Source of the DNA: Micrococcaceae bacterium Sec5.1 | Lineage (GTDB): Bacteria > Actinomycetota > Actinomycetes > Actinomycetales > Micrococcaceae | Length of the DNA stretch: 64,000 nt | Reading direction: 5' to 3' | Assembly: GCA_039636795.1 (NCBI GenBank) | Contig: CP143430.1 | Span: 1,426,001 to 1,490,000 of the forward strand | In this document: positions 18,782 through 27,923 of the stretch, piece by piece | Position numbering within the stretch: position 1 is the first letter of the stretch | Layout of the letters: each line of letters opens with the position of its first letter | The notes under the pieces: generated by a model | The model's database searches: none | What the model saw: the letters and a program-made list of their open reading frames with translations, nothing else | Told to the model about the DNA's origin: nothing | Made by a program: the position numbers and the translations under genes

Positions 18782-20422
18782 CTACAGCGGGGCGCATTGC
18801 CCATTGGTTGCCACGAGATCCCGGATGCCTTGCTCGTCGCCCTGGGCCTTGAGGCCGTTGAGCAGTTCTTCCGTGATGGGCGTACCGTCCGGCGTGGTGG
18901 TCACCGGCGTGAAGTCCGAGGACGACGGCGAGGGCTGCTGGCCCGCGGGCATAGCGGCCGGGAAGCTGCCGGGGACTGGGCCCGCTGCCGCGACATTGGA
19001 ACCCACACTGCCGTTGTTGGACACCATGGAGTCATCGGCCTTGGGGCTGTTCTGGGAGGTCAGCAGTTCCTGGACCTTGGAGTGAATCAGGTCGAAATCC
19101 GGCACCGTGGAGAACGATGCATCGAAATCGGGAGGGCCAATAGTGAGGCGCTTGACCGGTTGGCCCTTGGACTTCAAGGCAAGGTCCACGAAGCTTCCGA
19201 GCTGCGCGGAGGAGATGTTGGATTCCACCACCTTTGTGCCTGCGTTGGCGATGTCCTCGAACTTGGTCAGCAACGTGCCGGGGTCCAGCTGCTTGAGCAT
19301 GGCCTGCTGTACACATTGCTGGCGCGCAATACGGGCGTAGTCGTCAACGAATTCACGGGAACGGCCGTACCAGAGGGCGTGGAAGCCGTCCAAGTGTTGG
19401 TCGCCGGCAGGGATCCAGCCATCGGGCATGCCGTGGATCCCGTTGGCCTCGTCAGTGACAGGACCACTGATAGGTACCCAGCCGCCAGCCTTGATGCGGA
19501 TGCCGCCCATGGCGTCGATGAGCTTGGCGAACCCGTCCATATCCACCAGCACATAGGCCTGCACCGTGATACCCAAGGTCCCGGACACCGCTTCCAGTGT
19601 TGCCTGGGCGCCAGGATCGGCAACGCCCGGGTACAGGTCCTTGTGATTGTTGGTGACCTCGGTGTTGACGGCGTTGATGAGGCATTCATCGCCGCAGTTA
19701 TAGCCGTCGGGGTAGATCTTCCGCATGGGGGATCCCTCACTGAACTGTGCGTTCTGGAGGTTCCTGGGTACGGAAATGATGGCACTTTCACCTGTTTTGG
19801 CGTCAACACTGATGACCGACAGGCTGTCCGGACGCCGACCCGTGCGGTCGTCACCGGCGTCGCCGCCCATCATCAGGAAGTTGTAGCGGCCATCTACAGG
19901 ATCGATGGCAGGGCCCGCGTTGAAGATGCTGCCAATCGCGTTGCGGCTGACGTTCAACACGTAGGCAAGGTAGCCCAATGACCCGCTGGCCACAACTGTC
20001 GTTACTGCAAGGACGACGGCAATGATGGGCCGCATCCCGGGCGCCAGCAGGTTGGGCCGGATGATCCGCAAGGTGTTCAGGAACAGGTAGGCCCAGCCCA
20101 AAGCCAAAGCAACGAGGACAACGATGATGAACAGCGAGCCCACGGGATGAGTGACGATGCTGAGCAGCATGCTCCGGTTCACCAGGGCAATCAAGAGCGT
20201 CAGCAAAGCCAGCGCCCACACAGTGAGTGTGATGCGAAGGGCGAGGCGGCCCAGCTTGCGGTCACCTGCCACGATTTGGGCACTGCCGGGGATGAAGAGG
20301 GTGAGGAGGACCAGCACGAAGGCGCGTTTGGTCCGCACCGGGGCGCTGGCCCCGGATGGATAGCGGACTGGATCAGTCAGGGCGGCGCCGGACTGATTTG
20401 GGTTCTTGTGCATGGTGGTCAT
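18782..20422 (-). CDS. LytR-CpsA-Psr (LCP) family glycopolymer ligase
   Basis: 546 residues. Four hydrophobic segments precede the LCP domain, more than the usual single anchor. The LCP domain begins about residue 180 with RYNFLMMGGDAGDDRTGRRPDSLSVISVD and SVPRNLQ, and continues with INAVNTEV, YVLVDMDGFAKLIDAMGGI and HALWYGRSREFVDDYARIARQQ, the pyrophosphate-binding arginines and acidic residues of the family. LCP proteins transfer polyprenyl-linked glycopolymers to peptidoglycan. The C-terminus is a Pro/Ser-rich tail. It follows purE with its AGGACGG site overlapping the purE stop, so it is read from the purK-purE message. Confidence 0.92.
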   Translation of the reverse strand: MTTMHKNPNQSGAALTDPVRYPSGASAPVRTKRAFVLVLLTLFIPGSAQIVAGDRKLGRLALRITLTVWALALLTLLIALVNRSMLLSIVTHPVGSLFIIVVLVALALGWAYLFLNTLRIIRPNLLAPGMRPIIAVVLAVTTVVASGSLGYLAYVLNVSRNAIGSIFNAGPAIDPVDGRYNFLMMGGDAGDDRTGRRPDSLSVISVDAKTGESAIISVPRNLQNAQFSEGSPMRKIYPDGYNCGDECLINAVNTEVTNNHKDLYPGVADPGAQATLEAVSGTLGITVQAYVLVDMDGFAKLIDAMGGIRIKAGGWVPISGPVTDEANGIHGMPDGWIPAGDQHLDGFHALWYGRSREFVDDYARIARQQCVQQAMLKQLDPGTLLTKFEDIANAGTKVVESNISSAQLGSFVDLALKSKGQPVKRLTIGPPDFDASFSTVPDFDLIHSKVQELLTSQNSPKADDSMVSNNGSVGSNVAAAGPVPGSFPAAMPAGQQPSPSSSDFTPVTTTPDGTPITEELLNGLKAQGDEQGIRDLVATNGQCAPL

Positions 20423-20433
20423 CCGCTGCCGTC

Positions 20434-20997
20434 CTAGTGGCTGCTCCGGGCGGAAGCATTTGCTGGGGAAAAGACCTCTTCAACCTTATGGCGCAGGTTT
20501 TCGCCCTTCTTGGTGGCGACGTCGTTCAACTCCTGGGCGAATTTGAGCAAGTCTTCGCGAAGGCGGTCTGCGAGTTCGTCTGTGCCGGAGGCGAGCATCC
20601 GTACAGCAAGGAGTCCTGCGTTGCGGGCACCGGCGATGGAGACAGTGGCAACCGGAACTCCGGCAGGCATTTGAACGATGGACAACAGTGAGTCCATGCC
20701 GTCCAGTGTCTTCAATGGAACCGGGACGCCGATGACAGGCAGGGGAGTGACCGAAGCCAACATTCCAGGAAGGTGGGCGGCCCCGCCTGCTCCGGCGATG
20801 ATGACGCGAAGGCCGCGCTCGTGCGCAGTCTGGCCATAGCGGATCATCTCAGTGGGCATGCGGTGCGCCGAGACGACGTCCGCTTCAAAGGGGATGCCGA
20901 ACTCAGCCAAGGCGTCCGCGGCGGCTTCCATGACAGGCCAGTCGGAGTCGGAGCCCATCACGAGACCTACGAGCGGGGCTGTTGATGCTGATGTCAT
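20434..20997 (-). CDS. purE: N5-carboxyaminoimidazole ribonucleotide mutase
   Basis: 187 residues. The class I PurE signature is intact: [20 protein letters not shown] (CO2/nucleotide-binding SDSD), SAHRMPTEM with the catalytic His, and [27 protein letters not shown]. It converts N5-CAIR to CAIR in purine synthesis, using the product of the adjacent purK. The ATG overlaps the purK stop by 4 bp (ATGA), a conserved actinobacterial pair. About 25 residues at the C-terminus (NASARSSH end) are beyond the core fold. Confidence 0.97.
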   Translation of the reverse strand: MTSASTAPLVGLVMGSDSDWPVMEAAADALAEFGIPFEADVVSAHRMPTEMIRYGQTAHERGLRVIIAGAGGAAHLPGMLASVTPLPVIGVPVPLKTLDGMDSLLSIVQMPAGVPVATVSIAGARNAGLLAVRMLASGTDELADRLREDLLKFAQELNDVATKKGENLRHKVEEVFSPANASARSSH

Positions 20998-22181
20998 TCG
21001 GTCTCCTCGTGGGTGGTCTGTGCGGGCATCCGGCCGTCACGGATGATGTTGGCTACTGCCGTGGCGCGTTGGCGGATGGAATCTACCTCCGAGGTAGATG
21101 TGCCAGCCAGATTGACATGCCCGATCTTCCGCCCCGCCCGTACGGACTTGCCGTAGCAGTGCACCTTTGCTGCCGGTTCGTAAGCCAAGGCCATGGGGAA
21201 GGCTTCGAAGAGGTTCTGGTTATCCCCACCCAGGAAATTCTTCATGACAAATACCGGCGCCACAGCATCCGTGGCGCCCAGCGGCAGGTCCAGCACCGCA
21301 CGCAGATGCTGTTCGAATTGGCTGGTGATGGATCCGTCCTGCGTCCAATGGCCTGTGTTGTGGGGGCGCATGGCGAGTTCGTTGATGAGGAAGCCCGCGC
21401 CAACCCCAGGGGTTTCAAAGAGCTCGGCAGCCATGACACCCGTAACACCGAGTTCGTTGGCGATCCGAAGTGCAGCCCCCTCGGCTGCGGCGGCAACTTC
21501 GAGTGGAATGTTCTGTGCGGGGGCGATAACTTCGTCGCACACACCGTCTACCTGAATGGTGTGAACTACCGGCCAGGCGCGTGATTCACCACTTGGTGTG
21601 CGGGCTACAAGGGCGGAGAGCTCGCGGCTGAAGTCCACCTTGGCTTCGGCAAGCAGGGGGCTCATGGCCTGGAACCAGTCCGCAGTACCAGCTGCGTCAT
21701 CGGCGGAGTCAACAATGCGGACGCCCTTGCCGTCGTAGCCGCCGCGCGGCGTCTTCAGCACCACAGGCCAGCCGATCTTGTCGCCGAAGGCCACCAGTTC
21801 TTCTACTGAATCAACGGCGGCCCACTCCGGGTTGGGCAGCCCGAGGCGATCGATGGCCGCGCGCATCACCAGCTTGTCCTGCGCATTTACCAAGGCATCA
21901 GGTCCTGGCTGCACATTCACGCCGGCGTCGATCAAGGCACGCAGATGTTGTGTAGGAACGTGTTCGTGATCGAAGGTCAGGACGTCCACGCCCTTGGAGA
22001 ACTCAAGCAGAGCGTCCAGGTCTTTGTAGTCGCCAATGGGGGCGTTGGCCACAGCGGGGACAGCCGAAACGTCCTCGCCCTCAGCCAAAACGCGTAGTTC
22101 GAAGCCTAGAGCGGTAGCAGGCGGGGCCATCATGCGTGCGAGCTGGCCGCCGCCAACAACACCAATTACTGGAAAAGTCAC
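20994..22181 (-). CDS. purK: N5-carboxyaminoimidazole ribonucleotide synthase
   Basis: 395 residues from GTG 22181 with the ATP-grasp PurK pattern: [23 protein letters not shown] at the start, [36 protein letters not shown] (ATP-binding loop), [11 protein letters not shown], and [17 protein letters not shown] near the active site. It carboxylates AIR to N5-CAIR with ATP and bicarbonate. The longer frame to 22241 is not needed, since the Rossmann-like strand starts right after GTG 22181, but no strong ribosome-binding site precedes it. The gene diverges from the GtrA gene. Confidence 0.95.
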   Translation of the reverse strand: MTFPVIGVVGGGQLARMMAPPATALGFELRVLAEGEDVSAVPAVANAPIGDYKDLDALLEFSKGVDVLTFDHEHVPTQHLRALIDAGVNVQPGPDALVNAQDKLVMRAAIDRLGLPNPEWAAVDSVEELVAFGDKIGWPVVLKTPRGGYDGKGVRIVDSADDAAGTADWFQAMSPLLAEAKVDFSRELSALVARTPSGESRAWPVVHTIQVDGVCDEVIAPAQNIPLEVAAAAEGAALRIANELGVTGVMAAELFETPGVGAGFLINELAMRPHNTGHWTQDGSITSQFEQHLRAVLDLPLGATDAVAPVFVMKNFLGGDNQNLFEAFPMALAYEPAAKVHCYGKSVRAGRKIGHVNLAGTSTSEVDSIRQRATAVANIIRDGRMPAQTTHEETE

Positions 22182-22361
22182 AAGGTTCAGCCTACCGAAC
22201 CAGCGGCCGGAACACTGATTCAGCCGCTGTAACGTCACCATCTCGATGTGGTGCAGGCCCCCGTATCGGCGTTCTCACAGGGGACTCAAAGGGAACGGTT
22301 GGAAATGGGCGCTAAAATGGATGTGGCCCATCGGCCCACTTTTCAACGGCCATGGAGGGTC

Positions 22362-22928
22362 ATGATCACCACACTTGCAGATCGCATCCGCGGACTTGCC
22401 TCGCTTTTTTGGCGCGAGGTAGCAAAGTTCGGCGCCGTAGGCGGTGTTGCTTTTGTCATTGACTCGGCAGTTTACATCTGGCTGTTTTCCGGCCCGATGC
22501 ACGGAAGCGAAGTCTGGGCGAAGGCCATTGCGACGATCGTTGCAAGCGTGTTCTCCTGGGTAGCCAACCGCTTCTGGACCTTCCGTCACCGCAAACAGGC
22601 CAACGTGGTCCGTGAAGCCGTTCTGTTTGCCGTCATGAACTTCGTCGGGCTGCTGATTGCCTCCGGTTGCGTGTGGTTCGCCAAGTACGTGCTGGACTTG
22701 AATGACAAGCCATCGCTGTTTATCGCAGGAAGCGTCGTGGGACTCGTCCTGGGCACTATTTTCCGGTTCTTCGCATACCGCTTTTGGGTCTTCAACGAAG
22801 AGTTGGATGCCGAGCCGGCCTACTCTCACGACCACGAGATCCTGGAGCTCCATCACAAGGAGAAGTCAGCTGCGGAGGCGGGCAGCGGAGGACCTTCAAC
22901 CGGCGAGCTGCCCTCCATCAAGAACTGA
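22362..22928 (+). CDS. GtrA family membrane protein
   Basis: 188 residues with the four-helix GtrA/DPMS domain: EVAKFGAVGGVAFVIDSAVYIWLF, AKAIATIVASVFSWVANRFWTFRHR, FAVMNFVGLLIASGCVWFAKYVL and a final FIAGSVVGLVLGTIFRFFAYRFWVF. GtrA proteins are thought to flip or organise polyprenyl-phosphate-linked sugars for teichoic or arabinogalactan-type polymers. ATG 22362 was chosen: GGAGGG (22354-22359) lies just upstream; the upstream open frame lacks conserved sequence. The C-terminal 35 residues are acidic and disordered. It ends 2 bp from the convergent TIGR03089 gene. Confidence 0.88.
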   Translation: MITTLADRIRGLASLFWREVAKFGAVGGVAFVIDSAVYIWLFSGPMHGSEVWAKAIATIVASVFSWVANRFWTFRHRKQANVVREAVLFAVMNFVGLLIASGCVWFAKYVLDLNDKPSLFIAGSVVGLVLGTIFRFFAYRFWVFNEELDAEPAYSHDHEILELHHKEKSAAEAGSGGPSTGELPSIKN

Positions 22929-22930
22929 TC

Positions 22931-23626
22931 TCAGGATCGGCTAACGCGCTCATTCTCAAGCAGGTGCCCGGTCACTTCCAGATCGGGATGCACCAGTACC
23001 ACTGAGCCGTCTTCTTTCCACGCGCCCAACGCCGCTGCCAGCCCCGGCTCCAAACCGTCGGACGCCCGAACCAGCAGCCGGACACCGGGTTCTTGGGGTG
23101 CAGCGAATCCGTCCAGAAGGCTGTCATGTGTGTGGCCCGCGCTGCCGCGGACGGCCGGAAGGCTGGCTTCTGGTTCGCTGTGTGCCATGAAGACGTCACC
23201 GTGGGACCGTACTTCCGCGGCATAGTCCACGACGCCGGGTGGCAAGTCGCCGGGCCACCGCATCGCAAGTGCCGCGAGCGGCACGGCGACGACCGCCTCG
23301 AAGCCGGCCCCGGCGCCGTCGTCGGGAGTGTCTGTTACCAGCAGGTCAGCGGTGGTGCCGTCGAAGACCACCTCCATGCCCAACTGCCAGGCGGCAAGTG
23401 CCCACACAAAGGATTTCCAGTGTGCGGGAAGGTCCAACCGGATAGCCTTGCCCGGCTCGGCGTCCAGTTCGTCCTGCAGCAGGTTGCTGGTCTTGGCAAC
23501 CCAGTTGTCCAAGACCCGCCCGGAGAGCTCCACGCGCTCGGAATCGGGGCCGTACCACGTCAGCCTCGGGGAGGTGGAATGGCCGGATCGCAGGGTGGTC
23601 ATCAGGTTCGCTGCCGGGATGCTCAT
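22931..23626 (-). CDS. TIGR03089 family protein
   Basis: 231 residues matching the actinobacterial TIGR03089 family, which resembles an N-terminal fragment of AMP-binding (acyl-adenylate) enzymes: PRLTWYGPDSERVELSGRVLDNWVAKTSNLLQDEL mimics the start of acyl-CoA ligases, but the ATP-binding TSGTTGxPK loop is missing. It probably has no ligase activity. The gene commonly neighbours LCP/GtrA/purK genes in actinobacteria. ATG 23626 follows AGGATTG. It diverges from whiB across 365 bp. Confidence 0.82.
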   Translation of the reverse strand: MSIPAANLMTTLRSGHSTSPRLTWYGPDSERVELSGRVLDNWVAKTSNLLQDELDAEPGKAIRLDLPAHWKSFVWALAAWQLGMEVVFDGTTADLLVTDTPDDGAGAGFEAVVAVPLAALAMRWPGDLPPGVVDYAAEVRSHGDVFMAHSEPEASLPAVRGSAGHTHDSLLDGFAAPQEPGVRLLVRASDGLEPGLAAALGAWKEDGSVVLVHPDLEVTGHLLENERVSRS

Positions 23627-23871
23627 GGATCAATCCTGCCACGGTGGGGCCGCCGCCCCACGGGGAAATGTGAAATGCGACACACCTCCGTTAAGTCCAA
23701 TCGATGGACATCCGGGCGTGGTCTTGGGAATTCCGCGGAATGTCAGGAATTGTTCATGCAAAGTGATGCGGGGCTTCCGTTTTTCCTCCAACCAGTCGCG
23801 CCACGGCGGAAAACGTTGGGCGTGGCGCATCCCACGTTTCTACAGATTCTTGATTATTATCCCGGCGCGGC

Positions 23872-23901
23872 TTGACTGGCGGGTAGTTACACGCGTGTAA
23901 T
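23872..23901 (+). promoter_or_regulatory. Candidate whiB promoter with overlapping palindrome
   Basis: TTGACT (23872-23877) and TGTAAT (23896-23901) are separated by 18 bp and could be -35/-10 elements. The spacer and the -10 are covered by the perfect 14-bp palindrome TTACACGCGTGTAA (23887-23900). The 365-bp gap between TIGR03089 and whiB contains no gene; upstream part 23627-23870 shows no other clear structure. Confidence 0.5.
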
Positions 23902-23991
23902 TAGTAATCAACGCCGCTGCACAGATTCCCGGAACAACACCGGGGATCGGAAATACATCCAAGCAGCGGCTGCAAAATCAGGAGGGACGCC

Positions 23992-24537
23992 ATGGGGCAA
24001 GCGTTGCGTATCCAGGAAGATGCAGTCGTCGCAGAACATGCGTCGGTGAAATACCGTTCGCGGGAGGTACCAGGGGACTGGTACGTGGACCCGGCGGATC
24101 CGGAAGCGGCAGACCGATACAACCAGAACGTGCAGCAGTCGTTGGAGGATCAGGCAACTGCCCTCCTCGCTGCACACGAGGCGTTGATTGGCGACCTGCC
24201 TGCCGGGCCGGACGAAGATGTGGACGACCCTCCGATGGAGTTGCGTCGTCCTCAGGAAACCCCAGGACAGCCGGTGTGGATCGGACTGCCGAGCCAAGGC
24301 GACTTCGATGACGAGGGCGAACTCGGTTGGCAGACAGACGCCCTGTGCGCCCAGACGGATCCGGAAGCATTCTTCCCCGAAAAGGGCGGGTCAACGAGGG
24401 ATGCGAAGAAGGTCTGCGGAGCGTGCAACGTCCGTTCTCAGTGCCTTGAGTACGCCCTCGCAAACGACGAACGATTCGGCATCTGGGGCGGGCTCTCCGA
24501 GCGCGAACGTCGCCGGCTAAGGAAGCGGGCAGTCTAA
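23992..24537 (+). CDS. WhiB-family iron-sulfur transcriptional regulator (WhiB2/WhmD-like)
   Basis: 181 residues. The four cluster-binding cysteines are Cys119, Cys142, Cys145 and Cys151 (C-x22-C-x2-C-x5-C), followed by GIWGG at 163-167 and a basic RERRRLRKRA tail that contacts DNA or sigma factor. WhiB2/WhmD controls septation and division in mycobacteria and sporulation septation in Streptomyces. The first 110 residues form an acidic extension much longer than in Wbl proteins of about 85-120 residues. ATG 23992 follows CAGGAGGG. The next gene begins at the stop codon, and the genes beyond it are envelope genes, as around whiB2 in Mycobacterium. Confidence 0.9.
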   Translation: MGQALRIQEDAVVAEHASVKYRSREVPGDWYVDPADPEAADRYNQNVQQSLEDQATALLAAHEALIGDLPAGPDEDVDDPPMELRRPQETPGQPVWIGLPSQGDFDDEGELGWQTDALCAQTDPEAFFPEKGGSTRDAKKVCGACNVRSQCLEYALANDERFGIWGGLSERERRRLRKRAV

Positions 24538-27500
24538 TTCTTAAGGAAGTACACGTTACCGCCGTCGTGGTTTCCCACGACGGCGGGAACTATCTCCCCA
24601 GGACCTTGGCGGCACTGTCGGACCAGACGCGTTCGGCAGATGCCGCCATTGGCATTGATACAGGATCCACTGACAACTCCCTCGACTTGCTCCGGGCGGC
24701 CTTGGGGCAAGCAAACGTCACCAAGTACGTCCAGCCAAAGTCTGGCTTTGGTGCCGCTGTCCAGGCGGGCCTGGACGAGCTTGCACCCAACGATGGAGCC
24801 GAAGACGCTGAAGCGGCCGGTGCTGTCCAATGGATCTGGCTCCTTCACGACGACGCCGCTCCTGCTCCTGACGCCTTGGCCGAGCTTCTCCACGCCGTGG
24901 AACGGACCACTTCGGTAACTGTTGCCGGCTGCAAGCAGCTTGGGTGGCACGATGACCGTCATGTGGTGGACGTTGGCTTGTCCACCAGCCGTTGGGCCGA
25001 ACGCCTCACACTGATCGACGCCGACGAAGTGGACCAAGGGCAATACGATGCCCGCTCTGACACGTTCGCGGTGAACTCTGCCGGCATGTTGATCCGCAGG
25101 GACGTTTGGGAGCAGTTGCAGGGTTTTGACCCTGCCTTGCCGGGCAGTGGAGACGACGTCGATTTCTGCTGGCGCAACTGGCTTGCCGGTAACCGCGTGG
25201 TGGTGGTGCCAAGCGCGCGCATGTTCCACGTGGAGCACCGGCCGCACGGTCTGGGTACGTCCTCCGCAGCACGCAAAGCACAAATTCACATGCGCCTCAA
25301 ACACGCGCCGTGGTGGAACCTGCCGTTCCAGGCTGTGGGGGCGCTCTTGGGCGCACTCGTCCGTCTGGTGCTGAGTGTTTTGGTCAAGGAACCGGGCTAC
25401 GGATTCTCCCAGTTCACGGCCACCGTCGCCGGCTTGGTGCGGCCCCTCGCTATTGCAAGAGGCCGCCGGATTGCCGCGAAGACCCGCCGCTTGCACCGTT
25501 CGGTGGTCCGGGGCCTCCAAGCGTCGTCGCGCGAAGTCCGTGCCAACAGGCGTTCCCTGCTGGAGGCCATCCGCCCCAGCGAGGAAACTACTGTGGCCTC
25601 GGATCTTCTCGCCCCCGAACCCAGCGGCGATGCCTCTGACGATTTCGCAGCGCTGGCAACCAACGAACGCGGATGGGTTGGCACCGGCGCAGTTGCTGCC
25701 GCCCTCATCGCGTTCGCCGCTTCTTTCATTGGGCTCTTCGGCCTCCTTCGCACGGGAACTGTGGCGGGGGGAGGGCTCCTCCCATTGTCCGAGTCACCCT
25801 CCGATATCTGGGACAACGCCTCCACGTGGTGGATTTCCCTCGGTGCGGGACTGCCCGGGCACGCCGATCCCTTCGCTTACGTGTTGTGGCTCCTTTCCCT
25901 GTTTGGCGGTGGCGATGGCAACTCGGCAACAGTGTGGTTGCTGATCCTGGCCATGCCACTCTCTGCAATCGGTGCCTGGTTCGCTGCAGGGGCTTTGACC
26001 ACCCGGCGCCGGTTCCGGATTGTTGCCGCTCTTGCCTGGTCCGGGGCGCCTGCACTGCTGGTTGCCATAAACCAGGGCAGGCCAGGTGCTTTGGTGGCCC
26101 ACGTCCTGATGCCGTTGCTGATGCTGGCGCTAATACGTGCCTCGGGTTCGGCGATAGGCCGTGCCCATGCCACACTGATACCTTTCACGCGTCGCCCGGC
26201 CCTCGTGCTCGGTAAACCGGGCATTAACGGCACGCCGTCCTGGACCGCCGCGGCGGCTGCGGGCTTGGCTATGGCTGCGATCACTGCATCGGCACCGTCC
26301 CTCTTGGGGCCCATTACGGTGGTCGTCGTCTTGGCAGCCGTGGTGCTCGGACCGCGGGGCAAGACACTCTGGTGGTCGCTTTTGCCCAGCGCCGCACTGT
26401 TCATTCCCTATGGAATTTCGGTACTTGACCGCCCCCGGTCCTTGCTGGCCGATCCGGGCTTGCCACTCAGTTTCGACGCGGCCCCACTGTGGCAACAGTT
26501 CCTGGGCCAGCCCCTGGCGTTCGAAATGGACGGCGGCCTCACAGGTCTTGGGATGTTCGGGCCTGGCGCTGTGCCCTGGGCTCTGTTGCTTGCTCTGCTG
26601 GTCAGCGTGCCAGTACTTCTCCTGGCTGTCGCAGCACTGTTCCTTCCTGGTAAGCGCACCGTCCTGGCACGCGTCTTCTGGTTGGCCGCGCTGGCTACCT
26701 TGGCCAGCAGTTGGCTGATGGGCCACGTGGCCACAGGCGTCAACAACAATGTGATTGTTGGTCCCTTCACCGGACCGGCGGTTTCAGCGGCGGGCATCCT
26801 GCTGCTCGGTGCGGCGTTGCTCGGCGCCGATAAAATCTTCGCCGTTCCCACCAGGACGACTGATGCCGCCCGTTGGAAGTCGCCCTTGCGGCGCGTAGCT
26901 TCGGGCGTGGCACTGGCTCTCCTCGTCTGTGGACCGTTGGCCGGGATGGTGGCATGGGCAGGACAAAACGTCCTGCAGCCCTCATCCGAGGGCCCAACGG
27001 CTACCCAAACCGCTGACGCCACACCGTCAGAGGCCAGTAAGAAACCATCTTTGGGCTCGGCCCGCCAAGTGTGGCCGGTGGATAACGACACCTTGCCAGC
27101 CACCGCCGTCGACCGCGGAGAGGGACCCGAACGTACGCGGACGTTGGTTATCACCAGCGGCGAGCAGGGTGCCTTTACGTCCTCGCTGATGCGTGGTGCA
27201 GGGACTACGCTGGACAACTTGTCCACCATCGCTTCGGCCAGGACCATTATTGGGGCGCCGGGTCGCGAAGAGATTGCTGCCGACGACGCCGCTACCGCCT
27301 CCCTCCGCAGGGCAGTGGCCACCATTGTGGCGAGCACAGGGGTGGACCCCCGCAATGATTTGGAGCAGCTCGGCGCCGGTTTCGTGGTGCTCAAGGCCGC
27401 TGATGACGCGGCCCAGCTGACCGCCAGCAGGATCGACGCCGTCCCGGGCCTTGTTGCTGTTGGACAAACCGACGCCGGGTGGTTGTGGCGCGTAACCCCG

Positions 27501-27923
27501 CGGAATTCCGCTGCCGCCACCGCCGCAGACACCACGCACAGGGTGCGCATTCTCAACGCCCAAGGTGAGGCCATCGGCTCTCTGCCCTCAGCTGAGGTGT
27601 CCGTTGACGCAGCGGTGCCCGCGGGTGACGAGGGCCGCCGGGTGGTTCTGGCTGAACGGTCCGATCCCGGCTGGCGTGCTTGGATGGATGGGCGACAGCT
27701 GAAGTCGGCCACCTCCGGATGGGCCCAGGCTTTCGAACTTCCGGCCAACGGAGGCAACCTGGAAATCCGGTACACCAACCCTTGGGGTCTTTGGTTCGGG
27801 ATCCTGCAGGCCGTCGTGTTCGGATTGACCGTGCTGCTGGCAGTTCCGATGCCCGCCCGCCGCTCGCGAACCGGCATGTCGAGGGATGAAGTCTCCCTCC
27901 GTAAGGAGTACAGCAGTGTCTGA
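24537..27923 (+). CDS. Glycosyltransferase family 2 domain fused to a large multi-pass membrane protein
   Basis: About 1,128 residues. Residues 1-290 are a GT2 (GT-A) domain: VTAVVVSHDGGNYLPRTLAAL, GIDTGSTDNS, LLHDDAAPAPDAL (DxD-like metal site) and GDDVDFCWRN. From about residue 385 many membrane helices follow, then an extracytoplasmic region (QVWPVDNDTLPATAVDRG ...) and a last helix. It is likely to act on lipid-linked sugars in envelope synthesis. Start problem: the first ordinary start, GTG 24567, would remove most of strand beta-1; in-frame ATT 24537 sits in TAATT at the whiB stop with AAGGAAG 11 nt upstream, where a TAATG coupling would be expected. The 3' end overlaps DUF5719 by 8 bp. 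Confidence 0.85.
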   Translation: MLKEVHVTAVVVSHDGGNYLPRTLAALSDQTRSADAAIGIDTGSTDNSLDLLRAALGQANVTKYVQPKSGFGAAVQAGLDELAPNDGAEDAEAAGAVQWIWLLHDDAAPAPDALAELLHAVERTTSVTVAGCKQLGWHDDRHVVDVGLSTSRWAERLTLIDADEVDQGQYDARSDTFAVNSAGMLIRRDVWEQLQGFDPALPGSGDDVDFCWRNWLAGNRVVVVPSARMFHVEHRPHGLGTSSAARKAQIHMRLKHAPWWNLPFQAVGALLGALVRLVLSVLVKEPGYGFSQFTATVAGLVRPLAIARGRRIAAKTRRLHRSVVRGLQASSREVRANRRSLLEAIRPSEETTVASDLLAPEPSGDASDDFAALATNERGWVGTGAVAAALIAFAASFIGLFGLLRTGTVAGGGLLPLSESPSDIWDNASTWWISLGAGLPGHADPFAYVLWLLSLFGGGDGNSATVWLLILAMPLSAIGAWFAAGALTTRRRFRIVAALAWSGAPALLVAINQGRPGALVAHVLMPLLMLALIRASGSAIGRAHATLIPFTRRPALVLGKPGINGTPSWTAAAAAGLAMAAITASAPSLLGPITVVVVLAAVVLGPRGKTLWWSLLPSAALFIPYGISVLDRPRSLLADPGLPLSFDAAPLWQQFLGQPLAFEMDGGLTGLGMFGPGAVPWALLLALLVSVPVLLLAVAALFLPGKRTVLARVFWLAALATLASSWLMGHVATGVNNNVIVGPFTGPAVSAAGILLLGAALLGADKIFAVPTRTTDAARWKSPLRRVASGVALALLVCGPLAGMVAWAGQNVLQPSSEGPTATQTADATPSEASKKPSLGSARQVWPVDNDTLPATAVDRGEGPERTRTLVITSGEQGAFTSSLMRGAGTTLDNLSTIASARTIIGAPGREEIAADDAATASLRRAVATIVASTGVDPRNDLEQLGAGFVVLKAADDAAQLTASRIDAVPGLVAVGQTDAGWLWRVTPRNSAAATAADTTHRVRILNAQGEAIGSLPSAEVSVDAAVPAGDEGRRVVLAERSDPGWRAWMDGRQLKSATSGWAQAFELPANGGNLEIRYTNPWGLWFGILQAVVFGLTVLLAVPMPARRSRTGMSRDEVSLRKEYSSV

